From an uncultured Bacilli bacterium (GTDB lineage Bacteria > Bacillota_I > Bacilli_A > RFN20 > CAG-288): 9,463 nt of DNA. A model generated the notes under the pieces. That model did not search any database. It was not told where the DNA came from and worked only from the letters and a program-made list of their open reading frames with translations. The DNA is taken from the NCBI GenBank assembly GCA_934700375.1, contig CAKUXT010000070.1, positions 1 to 9,463 of the forward strand, read 5' to 3'. Positions 5,379 to 9,463 of this stretch are shown in pieces. Both the position numbers and the translations under genes were made by a program. Position 1 is the first letter of the stretch; the number at the start of each line of letters is the position of its first letter.

Positions 5379-6209
5379 ATGGCTATTAAAACTTACAACC
5401 CTCTCACTGGGGGTATGAGAAATCTCGCCACCCTTTCCACCAAAGATCTCACAAAGAAAGCTCCTGAAAAATCTTTGCTCAAGCCGCTTAAGAAAACCGG
5501 CGGTAGAAACAATCAGGGCTACATCACCACTCGTCACATCGGCGGTGGAAACAAGAGAATGTATCGTATCATCGACTTCAAGAGAGCCGGTGAAACAACA
5601 TCTGTCGTCAAGGCTATCGAATACGATCCGAACAGAAACTGCCGTATTGCTCTTCTCATCAATGCCAATGGCAAGAAGAGATACATCATCTGCCCTAAGG
5701 GCTTGACTGTCGGCATGACTGTCACTGATGGCAAGGCTGGCGAAATCGCTACCGGAAACTGCATGGAACTCGCTTCCATCCCTGAAGGTATCATGGTTCA
5801 CAACATTGAACTTCAGCCTGGCAAGGGCGGACAGGTCTGCCGTGCTGCCGGTACTGGCGCACAGATCTTAGGTAAGGAAGGCAAATATGCCACCTTACGT
5901 CTCGCTTCCGGCGAAGTCAGAAAAGTTCTTCTCACCTGCAGAGCCACTGTCGGCACTGTCGGAAACGAAGATTTCAACTTGGTCAGCAAGGGTAAGGCCG
6001 GTAGAACCAGATGGCTCGGCGAACGTCCGACTGTCCGTGGTGCTGTCATGAACCCGAACGACCACCCGCACGGCGGTGGTGAAGGTAAGAACCCGATTGG
6101 TCACGATGCTCCGAGATCTCCTTGGGGTAGAAGACTTATGGGTGTCAAGACCAGATCCAAGAAGTGCAGAAGCAACCGTTTAATCGTCAGAAGACGTAAC
6201 GGCAAGTAA
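5379..6209 (+). CDS. rplB: 50S ribosomal protein L2
   Basis: A 276-residue protein of normal length and high conservation. L2 is needed for joining of the subunits and lies close to the peptidyl-transferase centre. The OB-fold half carries RIIDFKRAG and VKAIEYDPNRNCRIALL. The SH3-like half carries LQPGKGGQVCRAAGTGAQIL and the C-terminal block MNPNDHPHGGGEGKNPIG (224-241). His229, matching the His studied in E. coli L2, is present, as is the following GHDAPRSPWGRRLMG. The basic end KCRSNRLIVRRRNGK is typical. AGGAGA (5368-5373) precedes the ATG by 5 nt. No insertions or losses are seen. Confidence 0.98.
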   Translation: MAIKTYNPLTGGMRNLATLSTKDLTKKAPEKSLLKPLKKTGGRNNQGYITTRHIGGGNKRMYRIIDFKRAGETTSVVKAIEYDPNRNCRIALLINANGKKRYIICPKGLTVGMTVTDGKAGEIATGNCMELASIPEGIMVHNIELQPGKGGQVCRAAGTGAQILGKEGKYATLRLASGEVRKVLLTCRATVGTVGNEDFNLVSKGKAGRTRWLGERPTVRGAVMNPNDHPHGGGEGKNPIGHDAPRSPWGRRLMGVKTRSKKCRSNRLIVRRRNGK

Positions 6210-6228
6210 ATCAGGAGGAGAATGACAA

Positions 6229-6510
6229 ATGTCTAGAAGTTCTAAAAAAGGTCCGTATTGCGATCCCAAACTCCTGAAGAGAATTCAGGATCAGAATGCC
6301 TCTGGAAAGAAAGAAGTCATCAAGACTTGGTCCAGACGTTCTACAATCTTCCCGGAATTCATTGAACATACTATCTCTGTTCACAACGGAAGAGCTTTTG
6401 TCCCGGTCTATGTCACTGAAGATATGGTCGGCCACAAACTCGGTGAATTCGTCTTCACCCGTACCTTCACTCATCATCGTTCCGGTGATGATCAGGCTAC
6501 TAAGAAATAA
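6229..6510 (+). CDS. rpsS: 30S ribosomal protein S19
   Basis: A 93-residue protein of normal size. The start MSRSSKKGPYCDPKLL, the TWSRRSTIFPEFI segment (about 33-45), the HNGRAFVPVYVTEDMVGHKL block and the C-terminal GEFVFTRTF identify S19, which forms a complex with S13 in the small-subunit head. The end, after TRTF, is THHRSGDDQATKK where many relatives have a RGH-type ending. The chosen ATG 6229 is 10 nt after AGGAGG (6213-6218); an ATG at 6222 is out of frame. It is spaced 11 nt from rplV. Confidence 0.97.
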   Translation: MSRSSKKGPYCDPKLLKRIQDQNASGKKEVIKTWSRRSTIFPEFIEHTISVHNGRAFVPVYVTEDMVGHKLGEFVFTRTFTHHRSGDDQATKK

Positions 6511-6521
6511 GGAGAATAATC

Positions 6522-6923
6522 ATGGCTGATAAAGAAATCAAGAAAACCGAAGCCGCAGCTCCGGCTGAAGAAAAAAAGGTCACCGAAGCCAAGGCTAAAC
6601 TCCTTAACTACGGTGTGACTCCCCGTAAGGTCAGATTAGTCATTGACCTTATCAGAGGAAAGAACATTGCTGAAGCCTATGATATCCTTGACAACACTGC
6701 CAAGCTTTGTGCCAGAGATATCAAAAAGCTTATCAAGTCTGCTGAAGCCAATGCCGTCAACAACTTCGGTATGGACGCAGATACCCTCTACATCGCTGAA
6801 ATCACTGCCAACGATGCTATGAGATTAAAGAGAATCCTTCCCAGAGCCAAGGGTTCCGCATCCGGACTCATCAAGAGATGGTCCCATGTCTATGTTACTC
6901 TGAAGAATAGGGAGGCCAAGTAA
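6522..6923 (+). CDS. rplV: 50S ribosomal protein L22 with N-terminal extension
   Basis: L22 binds 23S rRNA, and its long beta-hairpin lines the exit tunnel; changes in that hairpin give macrolide resistance in several bacteria. The core begins near residue 24 (AKLLNYGVTPRKVRLVIDLI) and includes the ANAVNNFGMDADTLYIAEI region. The hairpin reads KRILPRAKGSASGLIKRW and then SHVYVTL (103-127), while relatives usually have RAKGRAxRINKRTSH, so the tip differs at three normally conserved places. The protein is 133 residues against 110-115 usually; the excess is an Ala/Glu/Lys N-terminal tail. AAGGAGA (6509-6515) lies 6 nt before the ATG. Confidence 0.96.
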   Translation: MADKEIKKTEAAAPAEEKKVTEAKAKLLNYGVTPRKVRLVIDLIRGKNIAEAYDILDNTAKLCARDIKKLIKSAEANAVNNFGMDADTLYIAEITANDAMRLKRILPRAKGSASGLIKRWSHVYVTLKNREAK

Positions 6924-6926
6924 ACC

Positions 6927-7715
6927 ATGGGTCAGAAAGTAAATCCAAACGGATTACGTATCGGCATCAATCGTGACTGGTCCAGTCATTGGTATGCTGA
7001 CAAGAAGAATTTCGCTTCTTGCTTAGACGAAGATATCAAGGTCCGTGGCTATTTAGAGCCCCTTCTCGACAAGATCGATGCCGGACTTTCCAGAATCGAT
7101 ATTGAGAGAATCAAGGACAATATCACAATTTCCATCTTTGTTTCTCATCCTGCTATCGTCATCGGCAAGGATTCTGAACAGATCAATGCCATCAAGGCAA
7201 AGTTAGTCAAGATCCTTAAGAAAGACAGCAAGAAGATCAACATCTCCATCGTCGAAATCAAGAATCCTGATCTCGATGCTATGTTGGTCGCTAAGGATAT
7301 CGCCAAGCAGCTTCAGGAACGCGCTTCTTACAGAGTCGTTCAGAAGAAGGCTCTCCAGAGAGTCATGAGAGCTGGCGCCAAGGGTTGCAAGACCATGACC
7401 AAGGGTAGAATCGGCGGTGCTGAAATCGCTCGTTATGAAGAGTATCGCGAAGGCGTTCTCTCTCTTCATACCCTCCGTCAGCCTATCGACTATGCTTACA
7501 CACCCTGCCACACCACTTATGGTGTCATCGGTGTCAAGGTCTGGATTGCTCTTCCCGATAACTATGAGGAACTCAGAAACCGTCGTCCTGACGAAGGCGG
7601 AAAGTTCGGAAACCGTGGCCGTTTCAATCGCCGTCCCAATAACGGCAACAGAGCTGCCCGTCCTGCCGTAACTCCTTCTGCCAACAAGGATGATGCCGAT
7701 AAGAAAGGAGAATAA
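6927..7715 (+). CDS. rpsC: 30S ribosomal protein S3
   Basis: S3 lines the mRNA entry channel and contributes to unwinding of structured mRNA. The start MGQKVNPNGLRIGINRDWSS, the type II KH domain (about 40-110) and the C-terminal domain with KGRIGGAEIARYEEYREG, LHTLRQPIDYA and TTYGVIGVKVWI identify it. In the KH loop the usual GXXG appears as G80-K81-D82-S83, so the last Gly is missing. At 262 residues it exceeds the usual 210-235; the extra C-terminal part (about 215-262) is rich in Arg, Asn and Gly (GGKFGNRGRFNRRPNNGNR) and likely disordered. AGGGAGG (6909-6915) inside the rplV end lies 11 nt before the ATG, with 3 nt between the genes. Confidence 0.96.
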   Translation: MGQKVNPNGLRIGINRDWSSHWYADKKNFASCLDEDIKVRGYLEPLLDKIDAGLSRIDIERIKDNITISIFVSHPAIVIGKDSEQINAIKAKLVKILKKDSKKINISIVEIKNPDLDAMLVAKDIAKQLQERASYRVVQKKALQRVMRAGAKGCKTMTKGRIGGAEIARYEEYREGVLSLHTLRQPIDYAYTPCHTTYGVIGVKVWIALPDNYEELRNRRPDEGGKFGNRGRFNRRPNNGNRAARPAVTPSANKDDADKKGE

Positions 7716-7718
7716 GCA

Positions 7719-8137
7719 ATGTTACAGCCTAAAAGATTGAAGTGGCGTAGAAGCCACCTTATCAGACCGAAGACTGCTGCTTCCAGAGGAAACACAGTTG
7801 CTTACGGTGATTTTGGCCTTGCCGCTACTGAAGGTGGATACATTTCCAACCGTCAGATTGAGGCTGCCCGTGTCGTTCTCTCTCGTTATACCAAGAAGTT
7901 CGGCAAAACCTACATCCGTGTCTTCCCTTACCTCGGTATCACAAAGAAACCTGCTGAGGTCGTATGGGTAACGGTAAAGGTACCGTCGAAACTTGGGATG
8001 CCGTCATTGAAAAAGGCACCGTCATGTTCGAAATCGGTGGAATCAGCGAAGCTGATGCAAAGGCAGCTTTACATCAGGCCGGATACAAGCTCTCCGTTAA
8101 GAGCAGAGTCGTTAAGAAAGGCGAGGAACTCAAATAA
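7719..8137 (+). CDS. rplP: 50S ribosomal protein L16, reading frame broken at 7961/7962
   Basis: L16 binds near the A site of the large subunit. The first 81 codons match the family (MLQPKRLKWRRSHLIRPKTA, TEGGYISNRQIEAARVVLSR, IRVFPYLGITKKPAEV). The family then expects RMG; the sequence GAG GTC GTATGG lacks one base there and the original frame turns into non-L16 sequence ending at 8147. Moving one base back after GTC (7959-7961), the next codons give R (CGT), MGNGKGTVETWDAVIEKG, TVMFEIGGISEADAKAALHQ and so on to VVKKGEELK and TAA at 8135-8137. The repaired protein has 139 residues, a normal size, and its stop overlaps the rpmC start as TAATG. The simplest reading is one missing C in a GTCCGT context. 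AAAGGAG (7704-7710) lies 8 nt before the ATG. Confidence 0.9.
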
Positions 8138-8352
8138 TGACAATTGAAGATGTTAGAAAACTGTCTGACAAAGACCTCGCTATGAAGGTCTATGAACTCA
8201 AGGGTGAATTACTCAACCTTAGATTACAGGCCAAAGCTGGTCAGTTAGACAATGGTGCAAAGATCACCGTCGCTCGTAAGGATATCGCAAGATGCCTTAC
8301 TGTTATGCAGGAACGTAAGAATGCCGCAGCCAATGCTGCTGAAGGCAAGTAA
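8137..8352 (+). CDS. rpmC: 50S ribosomal protein L29
   Basis: A 71-residue protein of normal size. The helical hairpin with LSDKDLAMKVYELKGELLNL followed by RLQAKAGQLDNGAKI (23-43) and the KDIARCLTVMQERK helix is the L29 signature; L29 lies beside L23 at the tunnel exit. Its ATG overlaps the stop of the repaired rplP frame by one base, and only a weak GAGG (8123-8126) lies upstream. Initiation therefore probably depends on ribosomes finishing rplP. That makes the apparent rplP frameshift relevant to this gene, because reading in the broken frame ends at 8147, 10 nt past this start. Confidence 0.96.
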   Translation: MTIEDVRKLSDKDLAMKVYELKGELLNLRLQAKAGQLDNGAKITVARKDIARCLTVMQERKNAAANAAEGK

Positions 8353-8369
8353 TCAGGAGGCACATGAAA

Positions 8370-8651
8370 ATGGCTGAAGAATTAGATACAAAGGTCATCG
8401 AGGCCTCTAACAAGAGACGCTTACAGGGTGTCGTTGTCTCCAACAAGATGATGAAAACCATCGTTGTTGAGACCGAAACCTACAGAGCTCATCCTGTTTA
8501 TAAGAAGAGAGTTGCTGTTCGTAAGAAATACAAAGTCGACGATCGCAATTCTGTCGCAAAGGTCGGAGATATCGTTATCTTCGAAGAATGCCGTCCGTTA
8601 TCTCACGACAAGAGATTCCGTCTCGTTGAAGTCGTGAAGAAGGGAGAATAA
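8370..8651 (+). CDS. rpsQ: 30S ribosomal protein S17
   Basis: S17 is an early-assembly OB-fold protein that binds the 5' domain of 16S rRNA. The motifs RRLQGVVVSNKMMKTIVVETE, the VRKKYKVDDRN strand, VGDIVIFEECRPLSHDKRFR and the final LVEVV are typical. Two in-frame ATG codons lie 6 nt apart. ATG 8370 is chosen because AGGAGG (8355-8360) is then 9 nt away, while from ATG 8364 it would be only 3 nt away. The protein is then 93 residues (95 from the earlier start). Compared with the usual 85-88 it has a short N-terminal addition, MAEELDTKVIE. Confidence 0.95.
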   Translation: MAEELDTKVIEASNKRRLQGVVVSNKMMKTIVVETETYRAHPVYKKRVAVRKKYKVDDRNSVAKVGDIVIFEECRPLSHDKRFRLVEVVKKGE

Positions 8652-8653
8652 TC

Positions 8654-9028
8654 ATGGTTCAGACAGAAACTAACCTGGTTGTTGCCGATAACTCCGGTGC
8701 TAAGAGCGTCCGCGTTTTCCACCTCGTCGGTGGTTCTCATCGCCGCTCTGCTTCCGTCGGTGATGTCGTCATCTGCGCTGTCAAAGACGCTATCCCGAAT
8801 GGCAAAGTCAAAAAGTCCGATGTCGTCAAGGGTGTTATCGTTCGTGTCAAAAAGGCATATCAGAGAAGAGATGGTTCCACCATCAAGTTCGATGACAATG
8901 CTGTTGTCCTCATCAACGAGGATGGCTCTCCGAAGGGTACCCGTGTCTTCGGACCTGTCGCCCGTGAACTTCGTGAAAAGGGTGATAAGTACATGAAGAT
9001 CGTCTCTTTGGCGGTCGAGGTTCTCTAA
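8654..9028 (+). CDS. rplN: 50S ribosomal protein L14
   Basis: A 124-residue protein against the usual 122. L14 lies at the subunit interface and takes part in bridges to 16S rRNA; it is also the contact for the silencing factor RsfS. Signature segments are VVADNSGAKSVRVFHLVGGS (9-28), VKKSDVVKGVIVRVKKAYQR, DGSTIKFDDNAVVLINEDGS, PKGTRVFGPVARELREKG and KIVSLAVEVL. In E. coli this gene opens the separate spc operon, but here it starts 2 nt after the rpsQ stop and has no promoter of its own in view. GGGAG (8642-8646) in the rpsQ end lies 7 nt before the ATG. Confidence 0.97.
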   Translation: MVQTETNLVVADNSGAKSVRVFHLVGGSHRRSASVGDVVICAVKDAIPNGKVKKSDVVKGVIVRVKKAYQRRDGSTIKFDDNAVVLINEDGSPKGTRVFGPVARELREKGDKYMKIVSLAVEVL

Positions 9029-9047
9029 ACCAAGGAGGAAGGTAATC

Positions 9048-9353
9048 ATGAAAATTAAAACTGGTGATACTGTTATTGTTATCTCTGGTGATGACAAGGG
9101 CAAAATCGGAAAGGTCATCAAGGCCCTTCCTAAGACCAACAAAGTCATCGTCGAAGGTGTCAATGTTCAGAAGAAGCATGTCAAGCCTACTCAGAACGAA
9201 AAAGGCTCTATCAAAGAAATCAACGCTCCTATCGATGTGAGCAATGTTGCTTTCTATGATGAAAAGGCCAAGAAGGCTACAAAGATCGGTTACAAGTTAG
9301 CCGATGGCAAGAAAGTTCGCATCGCTAAGAACAGCGGTGAGATCATCAAGTAA
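9048..9353 (+). CDS. rplX: 50S ribosomal protein L24
   Basis: A 101-residue protein of normal size. L24 is an assembly-starting protein for the large subunit, sitting close to the tunnel exit. The KOW motif TGDTVIVISGDDKGKIGKVI (5-24), the VIVEGVNVQKKHVKP block (33-47) and GSIKEINAPIDVSNV (53-67) identify it. AAGGAGG (9032-9038) lies 9 nt before the ATG. It is spaced 19 nt from rplN and 11 nt from rplE, with no promoter or terminator at either junction. Confidence 0.97.
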   Translation: MKIKTGDTVIVISGDDKGKIGKVIKALPKTNKVIVEGVNVQKKHVKPTQNEKGSIKEINAPIDVSNVAFYDEKAKKATKIGYKLADGKKVRIAKNSGEIIK

Positions 9354-9364
9354 GGAGAAGAAAA

Positions 9365-9463
9365 ATGGCTGAAGAAAAGAAAAACGGTGTATCCGCAAAG
9401 AAATCTCATTCTCAGGGCAATCAGAAGGCCAAATATGTCTCCCGTCTTGAGACTAGATACAAT
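9365..9463 (+). CDS. rplE: 50S ribosomal protein L5, N-terminal part, cut by the window end
   Basis: Only 33 codons are inside the window. The last ones read SRLETRYN, which matches the usual very start of L5 (typically M-N-R-L-K-E-K-Y-N). Before them are about 25 additional residues, MAEEKKNGVSAKKSHSQGNQ and KAKYV, so this L5 seems to have a Lys-rich N-terminal tail like its operon partners L23 and L22. L5 binds 5S rRNA and forms the B1 bridge. The position after rplX is the expected place for rplE. AAGGAG (9352-9357) lies 7 nt before the ATG. The identity rests on gene order plus this short match. Confidence 0.82.
   Translation, partial: MAEEKKNGVSAKKSHSQGNQKAKYVSRLETRYN

Noticed and set aside
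7950..7970. Programmed -1 frameshift site in rplP
   Set aside because: A -1 shift after GTC would restore L16 exactly, but no slippery heptamer, no evident pseudoknot and no precedent known to me for rplP. A single lost base is simpler. Kept only as a minor alternative.
7962..8147. Continuation of the first rplP frame to 8147 as a genuine alternative L16 C-terminus
   Set aside because: The sequence after residue 81 in that frame is Ser/Lys-rich with no similarity to L16, while the -1 frame carries the full conserved L16 end.
1..9463. CRISPR array, insertion sequence, toxin-antitoxin pair or defence cluster
   Set aside because: No regularly spaced repeats, transposase, paired small genes or defence motifs were seen; the only mobile-linked trace is the short rhuM fragment.

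Overview
The window looks like a chromosome segment of a low-to-moderate G+C Gram-positive bacterium (Bacillota). The Erysipelotrichia are a plausible home, but that is inference from the look of the proteins and could not be tested. Supporting signs are strong AGGAGG-type ribosome binding sites before almost every gene, sigma-A-type promoters, and an S10 cluster that runs into the spc cluster with only 2 nt between rpsQ and rplN.

Left part (1-1592): a tRNA-Leu(CAG) gene has its own well-formed promoter and intrinsic terminator. It is followed by a decayed N-terminal fragment of a RhuM-family gene with an in-frame stop and a one-base frameshift. The fragment runs almost directly into an intact gene for a small mechanosensitive channel (MscS family). 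A hairpin with a UUCG tetraloop and A/T flanks lies between this gene and the convergent gene to its right and can serve both strands.

Middle (1593-3016): a minus-strand gene encodes a 365-residue protein with an unrecognised N-terminal half and a class I SAM-dependent methyltransferase-like Rossmann core. It is divergent from the ribosomal operon. The 326-bp gene-free stretch between them carries a good promoter at 2851-2879, an A/T-rich upstream tract, several leader hairpins, and two copies of an unusual GC-rich 21-22 nt motif, one upstream of the promoter and one inside the leader.

Right part (3017-9463): fourteen ribosomal protein genes in the classical order rpsJ-rplC-rplD-rplW-rplB-rpsS-rplV-rpsC-rplP-rpmC-rpsQ-rplN-rplX-rplE, the last cut by the window edge. 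Two junctions overlap as TAATG (rplD/rplW and rplP/rpmC). The products are core parts of both ribosomal subunits and are most simply made from one long transcript. Several proteins carry lineage-type tails: L23 (about 70 residues, Lys/Ala/Thr rich), L22 and L5 at the N-terminus, L3 and S3 at the C-terminus. The L3 central loop and the S3 KH-domain GXXG loop depart from the usual consensus.

The most consequential oddity is in rplP (L16). The reading frame breaks at 7961/7962, exactly at the conserved Arg codon of the VRMG motif, and conserved L16 sequence resumes in the -1 frame to a stop that overlaps rpmC. This is most simply one missing C, either a sequence error or a real mutation. No wholly new system was found. 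The leader repeat pair and the unidentified methyltransferase next to the ribosomal operon are the best candidates for something undescribed.
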